This document shows, piece after piece, positions 45,773 through 54,099 of a stretch of DNA of 64,000 bases. The notes beneath the pieces are model-generated. The model did not search any database. It was given only the letters and a program-made list of their open reading frames with translations, and was not told the DNA's origin. A program made the position numbers and the translations under genes. The DNA comes from Devosia sp. GTDB taxonomy: Bacteria > Pseudomonadota > Alphaproteobacteria > Rhizobiales > Devosiaceae. The DNA is taken from contig NZ_JAQGJM010000001.1 of NCBI RefSeq assembly GCF_028290625.1, positions 62,001 through 126,000 on the forward strand, read 5' to 3'. Within the stretch, counting starts at the first letter, position 1, and the number at the start of each line of letters is the position of its first letter.

Positions 45773-46641
45773 CAATCATCTACACGATCATTAACGGCAT
45801 TCTGTTGGGCGGGCTCTATACGCTTTTTGGCACCGGGCTTGCCCTGACTTTCGGCATCATGCGCACGGTCAACCTCGCGCATGGCGACATGATCGTGTTC
45901 GGGTCCTTCATGTCGCTGTTGATCACGCGATTTCTCGGGCTGCCGCCGTTCATCTCGCTCGTCGTCCTGATTCCGGCAATGTTCCTGGTAGGCCAAGTCT
46001 TGCAGCATGCCCTGCTCAACAGAACTCTGCAGCAAGGTGTAATGCCGTCGGTGATCATGACCTTCGGGCTCTCCGTCATCCTGCAAAATGCCATGCTGCT
46101 TTCCTTTTCTGCCGACCGCGCCTCTCTGCCGATCGGATCGCTGGCGACCATGAGCCTGCCCCTGTCGGGGGATTTTGCCATCGGCGTTCTGCCGCTGATC
46201 AATCTGGCGACGGCGGTCCTGGTGCTCTATCTGCTGCATCTGTTTTTCCGATGCACGATGATGGGTCGGGCCTTCCGTGCGACATCGGACGACCCAACGA
46301 CCGTCGAACTGATGGGTGTAAGCTCGCGCCAGATGTATGCCCTCGCCATGGGTATCGCGTTCGCGGTCATTGCGGTATCGGCCGTCTTCATGGGTGCGCG
46401 CACGAATTTCTCTCCCCTTGATGGGCCGGCCCGTCTCATCTTCGCATTCGAGGTGGTGATCATCGGCGGCATGGGGTCGCTGAAGGGCGTTCTCGCAGGG
46501 GGACTCATCCTGGGCATCGCCCAGGCATTGGGCGGCGCGGTAAATCCAGCCTGGTTCCAGCTCGCAGGGCATGTGGCCACGCTTCTGGTCCTTGCCGTTC
46601 GCCCGTCGGGCCTTTTCCCTGAAACCATCGACAGAACCTGA
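45769..46641 (+). CDS. ABC transporter permease, LivH type
   Basis: A 290-residue inner-membrane permease with about eight transmembrane helices. NGILLGGLYTLFGTGLALTF and TVNLAHGDMIVFGSFMSLL match the LivH N-terminus; the EAA-like loop includes GRAFRATSDDPTTVELMGVS; VVIIGGMGSLKGVLAGGLIL is the conserved C-terminal block. It forms a heterodimer with the LivM-type protein encoded 9 bp downstream. Confidence 0.94.
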   Translation: MTIIYTIINGILLGGLYTLFGTGLALTFGIMRTVNLAHGDMIVFGSFMSLLITRFLGLPPFISLVVLIPAMFLVGQVLQHALLNRTLQQGVMPSVIMTFGLSVILQNAMLLSFSADRASLPIGSLATMSLPLSGDFAIGVLPLINLATAVLVLYLLHLFFRCTMMGRAFRATSDDPTTVELMGVSSRQMYALAMGIAFAVIAVSAVFMGARTNFSPLDGPARLIFAFEVVIIGGMGSLKGVLAGGLILGIAQALGGAVNPAWFQLAGHVATLLVLAVRPSGLFPETIDRT

Positions 46642-46650
46642 GATCAATCC

Positions 46651-47679
46651 ATGACCTACCGACTGCGCTCACATTGGATCGGTCTGGTGCTGCTCGCAGT
46701 GAGTATCGCCTTCTTGGTTTCGGTTCCAGCTTGGGGCTCCGGCTATCTGAAGCGTACAATCGTCGAGTTCATCTATCTGCTTGCACTAGCGCAAGCTTGG
46801 AACCTCATGGCGGGATATGGCGGCATGCTGTCCATCGGACAGCAGGGTTGGTTGGGCATCGGTGCCTACGCGCTGGTCGTGTTGGCAGAGGATCTCGGCA
46901 TCAACCCGTTCCTGGCCATTCCGCTGGCCGGCCTGGTCGTCGCCGCTTTGGCCTGGCCCTCGACCTTACTGCTGTTCCGCTTGCGAGGCGCCTATTTTGC
47001 CGTCGGGACCTGGGTTCTGGCAGAGGTACTCCGTTTGGCCGTCACCGCCAACATCGATTGGCTTGGGGGGGCGAAGGGCCGGTCGGTCCGCTCGCTCATG
47101 AACTACGACCGTTTCATGCGAGAGAACCTGACCTATATCGTTTGCTTGCTGCTGGCGGCCGGAGGCTTGGCGGCGATCTATTTTGCGCTCCGTTCAAAGA
47201 CCGGCCTCGCGCTCACCGCGATCCGCGACTCCGAGCCAGGGGCGAGCGGCGTCGGCATCAAGGTCCTGCGAACCAAGCGTTTTGTCTACGTCGTTGCCAG
47301 CGGATTTACCGGGGCGCTCGGGGCGCTGATCTATGCGAACCTGCTGAGTGTGTCGCCGGACGCCGCGTTTTCGTTGAACTGGACTGCCTACGTCATATTC
47401 ATCGTCGTCATCGGCGGGGTCGGCACGCTTGAGGGGCCAATCATCGGCACGGCCGTGTTTTTCTTGTTGCGACAGTTTCTCTTCGGCTTCCAGGAATGGT
47501 CGCTCATTATTTTCGGCGGTATCGCGGTGACGGTTATGATCGTCGCGCCGCAGGGACTCTGGGGGCTCGTGAAGCAACGTTTCGACTTCGAGTTGCTCCC
47601 CGTCCGGCGCCGCCTACCGGCGCGCCTGATCACCGAACCAAGCGCCGTCCGAGCCGCAGACCGTCTGGATCCTGCGTAG
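46651..47679 (+). CDS. ABC transporter permease, LivM type
   Basis: A 342-residue permease with the LivM hallmarks NLMAGYGGMLSIGQQGWLGI, LRGAYFAVGTWVLAEVLRL, GLALTAIRDSEPGASGVGI and VVIGGVGTLEGPIIGTAVFF. The C-terminus is basic and cytosolic. It is the last gene of the importer operon; an 8-bp-stem hairpin follows about 60 bp downstream. Confidence 0.94.
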   Translation: MTYRLRSHWIGLVLLAVSIAFLVSVPAWGSGYLKRTIVEFIYLLALAQAWNLMAGYGGMLSIGQQGWLGIGAYALVVLAEDLGINPFLAIPLAGLVVAALAWPSTLLLFRLRGAYFAVGTWVLAEVLRLAVTANIDWLGGAKGRSVRSLMNYDRFMRENLTYIVCLLLAAGGLAAIYFALRSKTGLALTAIRDSEPGASGVGIKVLRTKRFVYVVASGFTGALGALIYANLLSVSPDAAFSLNWTAYVIFIVVIGGVGTLEGPIIGTAVFFLLRQFLFGFQEWSLIIFGGIAVTVMIVAPQGLWGLVKQRFDFELLPVRRRLPARLITEPSAVRAADRLDPA

Positions 47680-47738
47680 AGTCGAGCAAGGTCTCCAAGG
47701 TGTCTGTCGCCAGGGCACTTGGCTCGCGCTGATTCTCC

Positions 47739-47758
47739 ACGAACGTCGCAACGTTCGT
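47739..47758 (+). terminator. hairpin after the Liv-type operon
   Basis: ACGAACGT-CGCA-ACGTTCGT is a perfect 8-bp stem with a 4-base loop, 60 bp after the last importer gene. It lacks a T-run, so it may be a transcript-end stabiliser rather than a strong intrinsic terminator. The rest of 47680-48131 (about 450 bp) contains no gene that I can support. Confidence 0.45.
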
Positions 47759-48131
47759 CCTTTGCTCTCACTTTCGATGCGACCGACAGCTCCCCGGGCC
47801 GTCAGTTCGACGTTCTGCATTTTGGCCTTGGCGTGCTGGGCGCCGCGGTGCCATCGCATCGGCCGGATCACCTGGCTGGCGATCCTGATGTTGCTTCAGC
47901 AACCCAACCCCCTCGGGTATGAGATCTCGAACATCGCAGGGTCGCAAAGGCCTTAGCCAAGAGGGCTGATGGGTAATTGGGGCGACCTTGCCACCCGGTG
48001 GACACTCCACTCCGAGCGCCAGGTCCAGGACACCCCACTTTCACAATCGTTTCCGCCTCAGCTCACCACCGAGTTGCGCGGGAAAAGCTCACTGCATAGC
48101 AGGCGTCTGCCATCGTCCGACCCGCAGCCAC

Positions 48132-49031
48132 CTACCTGGCCGGACATTGCTTCAGTCGTTCGATGAACCAGCGGCCAGCAGGGCCCGGCGGCGCGGATGT
48201 CGGATAGACCGCGGACATGGGCAGAATGAGGCCACCTGCCGGAACGTCCTCGATCGACAACTCCACCAGCCGTCCTTCGCCGATATCGCCTTGGACAGAA
48301 TGGAGCGGCATGCCGCCCCAACCCAATCCGTTGAGAAGAAAGGCATGCTTGGCAAAGAGGTCGGCGAGGCGCCAGGTCGAGGGAGACATCACTCCGATCT
48401 CGCGGCCCGCTGACAAATTGGACCTATCGGTCAGTACGAGTTGCACATGCTTGGCCAGTTCCGATTTCGGGATACTTCCCTTGAACGACGCCAGCGGATG
48501 GTCCCGCGCTGCAACCATAATGAGGGCAATACTGGGCAGCCGCTCCGCCGTGAACGACGCCGGCATGATCGGCAGTGGCCCGACCACACCGAGGCTGGCA
48601 GTTCCCGCAAGAACGGGCTGGTAGACGCTACCCAATGCCTCGACGAATAGCTGGAGCGGCGTTCTGGGAAAATGCTCCTGAAACTCCTTGGCCGCCGCAG
48701 TGACGGCCTCGATCGGGACGAAGACGTCCACGACGACGGACAGTTGGGCCTCAAGGCCAGAGGCCATACCCTTCGCTCGCGCTTTCATGAAATCGACGCC
48801 GTCGACGATGCCCCGCGCGTCGGCGATCAGAACGACTCCCGCCGGCGTTAGCTTCGGATAGCGTCCTGAACGGTCGAACAGTTGCACCCCGATCTGGGCC
48901 TCGAGTCCGCTCACCAAATCGCTCACGACCGATTGCGCGCGGCCCAGCTTGCGAGCGGCAGCCGAGAAGCTGCCCTCATCAACGGAGGCGATGAAGGTCC
49001 TGAGCTGATCGAGAGAGACGCCGTCCAGCAT
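48132..49031 (-). CDS. LysR-family transcriptional regulator
   Basis: A 299-residue LysR protein. The winged helix-turn-helix is at residues about 5-65 (LDQLRTFIASVDEGSFSAAA, RKLGRAQSVVSDLVSGLEAQ, LFDRSGRYPKLTPAG), followed by the two-lobed effector domain. ATG 49031 gives the usual length, with AGGA upstream; in-frame ATGs further up (for example 49055) are possible. It is divergent from an azoreductase gene, and a 15-bp palindrome lies between them, so it most likely controls that gene and itself. Confidence 0.92.
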   Translation of the reverse strand: MLDGVSLDQLRTFIASVDEGSFSAAARKLGRAQSVVSDLVSGLEAQIGVQLFDRSGRYPKLTPAGVVLIADARGIVDGVDFMKARAKGMASGLEAQLSVVVDVFVPIEAVTAAAKEFQEHFPRTPLQLFVEALGSVYQPVLAGTASLGVVGPLPIMPASFTAERLPSIALIMVAARDHPLASFKGSIPKSELAKHVQLVLTDRSNLSAGREIGVMSPSTWRLADLFAKHAFLLNGLGWGGMPLHSVQGDIGEGRLVELSIEDVPAGGLILPMSAVYPTSAPPGPAGRWFIERLKQCPAR

Positions 49032-49260
49032 CACACGTCCTAATCCATCGACCATTCCGATGGTAAGGATCGAGATATAGCGGAAATGCCGCTTCATACC
49101 AAGCGTGTGAGGAGTTTGATCCCTGGGATACTGAGCGCCATCCCCTACCCGCCGGATTGGACCGGCAGTCGCTGCGGGCGCCATTGTGGGCAGTCGCCAT
49201 GGCCCCCGTGGCTGTTGGTCCGCCTGATGATCCATCTGTGCTGGCGATGGATACCGTCGA

Positions 49261-49275
49261 AATATCACGGATATT
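49261..49275 (+). promoter_or_regulatory. 15-bp palindrome in the lysR-azoR divergent region
   Basis: AATATC-ACG-GATATT is a perfect inverted repeat, about 108 bp before the azoreductase start and 230 bp before the lysR start. It contains the T-N11-A spacing expected of LysR recognition sites. Operator function is inferred. Confidence 0.5.
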
Positions 49276-49382
49276 CAGGGGGTAATGGGCGTGAGATAGA
49301 AAGAGCCATGTTTCTCTCACTCAAAAACTTTCTGTCCCACAAAGCATCCACGCCGTCCAAGCGTGAACCGGAGGCCGTTCCC

Positions 49383-49994
49383 ATGACGATCCTGCACATC
49401 GATTCCAGTATTCTCGGCGGTTATTCCGTCAGCCGATCGCTTTCCGCGGACATCGTCGCGCGGCAACAGACGTTGCATCCGGGGTCCAAAATTATCTATC
49501 GCGACCTGGTGGTCGATGACGCCCTGCATCTGTCTGATCGGCATATGGCGGTCTTCCAGGGCGGCGCGGTGACCGATCCGGCGCTCGGCGCAGATCTCGC
49601 CGCCGGTGGCGCCTATATTGACGAACTTTTCGCCGCCGACACCATCGTCATCGGTGCGCCAATGTACAATTTCTCGGTCCCGTCGCAGCTTAAGGCCTGG
49701 ATCGATCGGGTCTGCGTTGCGGGCCGGACCTTCCAATACGGCGCGAACGGTGCCGAGGGGCTGTTGCCGAAGGGCAAGAAGGTCTTCATCGCTTCAACGC
49801 GAGGGGGCGTCTACACCGGCGACAGCCCGACCGCCCTCCTCGAACACCACGAGACCTACCTCAAGGGCGTGCTCGGCTTCATTGGCCTGACTGATGTGAC
49901 CATCGTACGGGCCGAAGGTCTCAATCTCGGCGACGAGTCCAAGGCTGCCGCAATTGCCAAGGCGAAGGCCGAGATCGCATTGCTCGCCGCTTGA
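49383..49994 (+). CDS. azoR: FMN-dependent NADH:azo/quinone oxidoreductase (AzoR)
   Basis: A 203-residue flavodoxin-fold dimeric flavoprotein that reduces quinones and azo bonds by two-electron transfer. MTILHIDSSILGGYSVSRSL contains the FMN phosphate loop; IVIGAPMYNFSVPSQLKAWI is the conserved flavin/active-site block; ASTRGGVYTG follows. Start ATG 49383 is preceded by GGAGG at 9 bp; an in-frame ATG at 49308 would add 25 residues without family similarity. LysR-AzoR pairs commonly respond to quinones or other electrophiles. Confidence 0.93.
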   Translation: MTILHIDSSILGGYSVSRSLSADIVARQQTLHPGSKIIYRDLVVDDALHLSDRHMAVFQGGAVTDPALGADLAAGGAYIDELFAADTIVIGAPMYNFSVPSQLKAWIDRVCVAGRTFQYGANGAEGLLPKGKKVFIASTRGGVYTGDSPTALLEHHETYLKGVLGFIGLTDVTIVRAEGLNLGDESKAAAIAKAKAEIALLAA

Positions 49995-50140
49995 GCTGGG
50001 GCGCCAGCCTGCAATAGGCCGGCGAGTCGAAACTGTGGGAGCCGCAAATGTGGCCCCCACCGCGAAAAACTGCACGCCTTGAGCATCGCTCGGCCCCTCT
50101 GATCGAGCCGACCGCATCAACCCAACTGATGGAGTTATCC

Positions 50141-50767
50141 GTGACGACACGTTTTCTTGCCGCCGGCGCCATGACCGCGCTGCTCGCCCTCTCCGCCTTG
50201 GCCCCGCAAGCCATGGCGCAAGAAATCGCCACGAAAGATCCGAACGCGGTCAGGGCCGGCGACTATAAGGTGGAGCCCTACCACACGCAGATCGGCTTCT
50301 CGATTTCGCACCTGGGCTTCACGGACCTGTCGGGCTTCTTTTCAGGGGTCTCCGGGACTCTTACCCTCGACCCGGAAAAAATCGGAATTGCCAAGCTGGA
50401 TGTCTCGTTTCCCGTTCAGTCGCTCCTGACCACGGTGTCGGTCCTCGACGATCAGCTTAAGAGCGACCAGTGGTTCGACACCGCCAAGTTCCCGACGGCG
50501 ACCTTCGTTTCGACCACTGTCACCATGACCGGCAGCAACACAGCGACCATCGTCGGCAACCTCGAGCTACACGGCGTCACCAAGCCGGTTACGTTGAACG
50601 CGCGGCTTATCGGCTCCGGCGACGACCCGTGGCTCAAGCTATACACCGTCGGCTTCGAGGCGACCGGCGAGATCAAGCGCAGCGATTTCAACATTACGCA
50701 ATTCCTGCCGGCCGTGGGCGACGAGGTCACGTTGACCATCGCAGGCTCCTTCGTTCTCGGGTCCTAA
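50141..50767 (+). CDS. YceI-family periplasmic protein
   Basis: A 208-residue secreted lipocalin-like protein. VTTRFLAAGAMTALLALSAL is a Sec signal cleaved near QAMA-QE; the mature beta-barrel has YKVEPYHTQIGFSISHLGF, SVLDDQLKSDQWFDTAKFPT, FVSTTVTM and GNLELHGVTKPVTL, all YceI marks. The family binds polyisoprenoid or other amphiphiles in an extended pocket. GTG 50141 is preceded by GGAG at 6 bp; an in-frame ATG at 50129 is possible. It is followed 4 bp later by a cytochrome b561 gene and a second YceI gene. Confidence 0.92.
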   Translation: MTTRFLAAGAMTALLALSALAPQAMAQEIATKDPNAVRAGDYKVEPYHTQIGFSISHLGFTDLSGFFSGVSGTLTLDPEKIGIAKLDVSFPVQSLLTTVSVLDDQLKSDQWFDTAKFPTATFVSTTVTMTGSNTATIVGNLELHGVTKPVTLNARLIGSGDDPWLKLYTVGFEATGEIKRSDFNITQFLPAVGDEVTLTIAGSFVLGS

Positions 50768-50771
50768 GATC

Positions 50772-51392
50772 ATGCCGATCGATCGTTCTTCGGTCCGCTA
50801 CACCATGGTTGCCATCATCCTGCACTGGGTGATGGCATTGGGTATCGGTCTGCTCGCGGTCATGGGGTGGGTGATGGTGCATGCGAAGCTGGACCCGCCG
50901 CAGCTGTTTCAGCTCTATCAGCTCCACAAGTCGATAGGCATCACCTTGCTGCTGGCTGCTGTGTTTCGGCTCGTCTGGCGGCTGACGCACCGCCCACCGC
51001 CCCTGCCGGAGACGATGCCTCCGCTTGAGCGGGCCGCAGCGAAAGGCGGCCATCTGCTGCTCTACCTGTTTCTGTTTGGCTTACCGCTCACTGGCTGGGC
51101 GCTGGTATCGAGTTCGGTATTCAACATCCCGACCGTGCTTTATGGCGTTATTAGCTGGCCGGACCTGCCATTTCTGTCAACGCTCGCCGACAAGGCGCCA
51201 GTCGAGGCGGTCCTGAAGCTGATGCACGCCTACGGCGCCTATGCGCTGATCGCTCTTGTCGGTCTCCATGCAGCGGCGGCGCTGCGCCACCATTTTATCG
51301 TCAAGGACGATGTGCTGCTCGGGATGCTTCCGTCGCTAGTTGCTCGCCGTAGGTCGGCGCCCGAGTCCACCCAATTGGAGGAATCGAAATGA
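50772..51392 (+). CDS. cytochrome b561 family protein
   Basis: A 206-residue integral membrane dihaem b-type cytochrome with four transmembrane helices. Haem-ligand histidines are in IILHWVMALGIGLL, YQLHKSIGITLLLA, LMHAYGAYALIALVGLHA and the following RHHF. Bacterial members transfer electrons between the quinone pool and periplasmic acceptors, including superoxide in E. coli CybB. Being flanked by YceI genes suggests exchange with a quinone or isoprenoid carried by those proteins. It overlaps the second YceI gene by 4 bp. Confidence 0.92.
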   Translation: MPIDRSSVRYTMVAIILHWVMALGIGLLAVMGWVMVHAKLDPPQLFQLYQLHKSIGITLLLAAVFRLVWRLTHRPPPLPETMPPLERAAAKGGHLLLYLFLFGLPLTGWALVSSSVFNIPTVLYGVISWPDLPFLSTLADKAPVEAVLKLMHAYGAYALIALVGLHAAAALRHHFIVKDDVLLGMLPSLVARRRSAPESTQLEESK

Positions 51393-51982
51393 CGAAGGCG
51401 TTACGCAATTGGTCGCTCGCGCCGATCCTCGCGGCCTTCCTGATCGGCCCCTCTGCCTCGTCCGTCTCAGCGGCCGACGTCGCTGGTTGGACGCTCGATC
51501 CGGCGAAGAGTCAGCTCGGCTTCTCCGGCACGCAGATCGGCACGAAATTCGCGGGAAAATTCAACCGTTATGACACGGAGATCATGTTCGATCCCGACCA
51601 CCTTGACGCTTCACATATTGCCGTCACCGTTGATCTCGGGAGCGTCGTCACAGAGGACACCCAGCGCGATACGGCGCTGCCCGGCAAGGATTGGTTCGAT
51701 ATCGCCGAATTTCCGCAGGCGACGTTCGAGACGACCGCCATCCGCAAGACGGGCACGAGCGACTATGAGGCGGTCGGCACCCTGGCACTCAGGGGCGTGA
51801 CGAAGCCGCTGACCCTGCCTTTCACGCTTCAGATCGACGGCCCAACAGCCCATGTCACCGGCCAGGTCACACTAGTGCGGACCGATTTCGGTGTCGGCCA
51901 GGGGCCTTGGGCGAGCGACCAGTGGGTGGCGTTCGAAGTCGATGTCAACCTCGACATCCTCGCCACACGGGACGACGACTGA
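51389..51982 (+). CDS. YceI-family periplasmic protein (second copy)
   Basis: A 197-residue protein with its own signal peptide (RNWSLAPILAAFLIGPSASS, cleaved near VSA-AD) and YceI barrel marks WTLDPAKSQLGFSG, DTALPGKDWFDIAEFPQATF and GTLALRGVTKPLTLPF. It diverges clearly from the first copy, lacking the LSGFFSGVSG segment, so the two are old paralogues. Translationally coupled to cytochrome b561. Confidence 0.92.
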   Translation: MTKALRNWSLAPILAAFLIGPSASSVSAADVAGWTLDPAKSQLGFSGTQIGTKFAGKFNRYDTEIMFDPDHLDASHIAVTVDLGSVVTEDTQRDTALPGKDWFDIAEFPQATFETTAIRKTGTSDYEAVGTLALRGVTKPLTLPFTLQIDGPTAHVTGQVTLVRTDFGVGQGPWASDQWVAFEVDVNLDILATRDDD

Positions 51983-52013
51983 CCGTGCTCCGGCACAAAT
52001 CCTCCTGCCCTTG

Positions 52014-52036
52014 ATTGCCGCGTCAGTCTCGGCAAT
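52014..52036 (+). terminator. hairpin after the YceI-cytochrome b561 operon
   Basis: ATTGCCG and CGGCAAT form a perfect 7-bp stem with a 9-base loop, about 30 bp after the second YceI stop. No T-run follows. The remaining part of the gap to 52290 has no gene that I can support. Confidence 0.4.
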
Positions 52037-52290
52037 GCTGTTCACAACGGTCGGGCAGGGCTTTGGCCTTGCCACGCGCCGGGCAGCACCGTTCGTGGAC
52101 CCATGCGGCTATCCGGGACCTGCAGTGTTGAGGAGATGCCCTATGCCTCTCTCTCCCGACTGCCATACCTGGATCACGCCTGCAGGCTCCGTCGTATCTA
52201 GCCTGTTTAGGCTATGCTCGGCCTCGGCGCCACGGTCCAGGCTTATTCGCGTCACCACGATCTGGAAGACATCTGGGAGGCCGAGCCACC

Positions 52291-52731
52291 ATGCTCCATT
52301 CGTGTCTGGCGCGAGGTTGTCTCCTCGGATTGGCCCTGGGTTGTTCGCTCGCTTCCGTTGCCGTGCGGGCCGACGAAGTCTCCGGCGAATGGTCGGGATA
52401 TTACACCTGCGCCCAGGGCCAGACCGCGTTCACGCTGACGGTGGACGCCACGGGGTACGGGACTATCGAGTTCGGGCCCCATCAGGACAATCCCAATATT
52501 CCGTCCGGTGCCTACCAGGTCACGGTCGGCATCGAAGCCGCGAATGTCCGCCTGGATGCAGGAGAGTGGATCACCCGACCGTCCGGATACGCGACCGTGG
52601 GCACGGACGGCGTGCTGTCCGACGACAAGCAGGCGATCACCGGACGCGTGGACAATGCCTCGTGCAGCACTTTTGAGCTCAGCCGCCAGGAGGACGGCAA
52701 GGATGAAAAGACCGTGACGGGCAGCGCGTGA
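52291..52731 (+). CDS. secreted protein of unknown function
   Basis: A 146-residue product with a signal peptide (HSCLARGCLLGLALGCSLAS, cleaved near VRA-DE). The mature part of about 118 residues starts GEWSGYYTCAQGQTAFTLTV and appears beta-rich, with two Cys (YYTC and NASCST) that could form a disulphide bridging first and last strands, suggesting a small lipocalin-like or Ig-like barrel. I do not recognise the family. It lies alone upstream of the ROK regulator. Confidence 0.75.
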   Translation: MLHSCLARGCLLGLALGCSLASVAVRADEVSGEWSGYYTCAQGQTAFTLTVDATGYGTIEFGPHQDNPNIPSGAYQVTVGIEAANVRLDAGEWITRPSGYATVGTDGVLSDDKQAITGRVDNASCSTFELSRQEDGKDEKTVTGSA

Positions 52732-52818
52732 TACCCGGACGAAAACGGCGAAAGAGGCGAAGTGCGCATCATTCTCTCGGTCATGTGACAGTCGCTTGAC
52801 AAGAGGCCTTGGATGGTC

Positions 52819-52835
52819 TTCCTTACTGTAAGGAA
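52819..52835 (+). promoter_or_regulatory. palindrome and promoter before the ROK regulator
   Basis: TTCCTTAC-T-GTAAGGAA is a perfect 8-1-8 inverted repeat; a further TTAC just downstream (GTAAGGAAAGTTAC) makes a second overlapping repeat. It sits 24 bp before the regulator start and about 17 bp after TTGACA (52796-52801), the position of a promoter core. Autorepression by the ROK protein is a reasonable reading. Confidence 0.55.
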
Positions 52836-52858
52836 AGTTACCAGACGGTCAGGTGGCG

Positions 52859-54049
52859 ATGCAAATTCTTGCCGGTAGTCCCAGGTTGCTCCGCAACCTC
52901 AACGAGAAAGCGGTGCTCCAGCGCCTCCTCTCGGAGGGCGCGCTGACCCGCATGGAGCTGGAGGCCTTCACGGGCCTGTCCAAGCCCACGATGTCCGACC
53001 TGCTGCGCCGTCTCGAGGCCGTCAACCTCATCCGCCGCGATGGCGAAAAGGCCGGCACTTATGGCCCCAAGGCGGGCCTGTGGACGCTGCATCAGGAAGC
53101 CTCCTATGTCGCCGGCATAGACGTCGGCACTCATGGCATCGACGCGGCGATCTCCGATATCGCCGGCAACGTTATCGGCAGCTTCCAGCACGCGGGCAGC
53201 CCCGGCGAGCGTTACGACGCGCACGAACGCCTCACCACGGTGCTCGACCGGGTGACGCGGGAAGCCGGCATCGCCATCAAGGACATTGACCAGTTGGTGG
53301 TCGGCCTGCCGGGCATTGTCGATATCAGCGCCGGCAATCTGCGGCGAGGTCAGCAGCTTCCCAATTGGGAGGGTTATCATATCCCCGAAGCGCTGCAGGG
53401 GGTGTTGGGCCACCGCCATGTGATCATCGAAAATGACGTGAACCTCGTCGCCATCGAGGAGATGGCCTACGGCGCGGCGGTCTCGGTGCAGTCTTTCATC
53501 CTGCTCTGGATCAGCGACGGCGTCGGCGCCGGTGCGGTGATCGGCGGGCGCCTGATCCACGGCTCGACCGGTACGGCGGGCGAGCTAGGTGGCGCCATGG
53601 TGCCAGATCGTTTCGCCAAACCGGGTGAGACGGTCCAGATGGCGCTGGTCGAAGACCTGCTCAATATCGGGGCGATCGAAGCGCTGGTGAACCGGCACGG
53701 CCTCAAGGGCGAGGATGGCATCGATGCCATCCGGCGCGCTGCACTGGGTGACCGGCACGGAGCGTTCTTCGCCGAACTGGGCTATCGCGTGGCGGCGGCG
53801 CTGACTGGTGCCATTGGCATCCTCGACCCGGAAATGGTCGTCCTGGGCGGCGGTGTCGGCCGCGCCGGCGGCAAACCACTTTGCGACAGCGTAACCGATG
53901 TGCTGCGCCGCCTCCCCATCGCCATTCCACAGATTGTCCCGACCGCCGTCAGCAGCAATGCCGTGCGGGCGGGAGCCGTAGAACTCGCGCTCGAGCATGC
54001 TCGGGAACGTGTGTTCACGGGAGGCAGCGCTGCACGCGGCCTCCCGTGA
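52859..54049 (+). CDS. ROK-family transcriptional regulator
   Basis: A 396-residue sugar-responsive repressor. A winged helix occupies about 10-75 (NEKAVLQRLLSEGALTRMEL, TGLSKPTMSDLLRRLEAVNL) and the ROK/ASKHA sugar-binding domain about 85-390: YVAGIDVGTHGIDAAISDI, VVGLPGIVDI, IENDVNLVAIEEM, GVGAGAVIGGRLIHGSTGTA. The usual ROK zinc motif (CxCGxxGC) is not visible in the region after GELGGAMV, so zinc binding may be absent. GTG 52853 is an alternative start. It precedes a Dpp-type importer it probably controls. Confidence 0.92.
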   Translation: MQILAGSPRLLRNLNEKAVLQRLLSEGALTRMELEAFTGLSKPTMSDLLRRLEAVNLIRRDGEKAGTYGPKAGLWTLHQEASYVAGIDVGTHGIDAAISDIAGNVIGSFQHAGSPGERYDAHERLTTVLDRVTREAGIAIKDIDQLVVGLPGIVDISAGNLRRGQQLPNWEGYHIPEALQGVLGHRHVIIENDVNLVAIEEMAYGAAVSVQSFILLWISDGVGAGAVIGGRLIHGSTGTAGELGGAMVPDRFAKPGETVQMALVEDLLNIGAIEALVNRHGLKGEDGIDAIRRAALGDRHGAFFAELGYRVAAALTGAIGILDPEMVVLGGGVGRAGGKPLCDSVTDVLRRLPIAIPQIVPTAVSSNAVRAGAVELALEHARERVFTGGSAARGLP

Positions 54050-54099
54050 GGAGATTGGACCACCCCTGATGATGAAGCAGCCTTTCCCCGGAGACAGAT

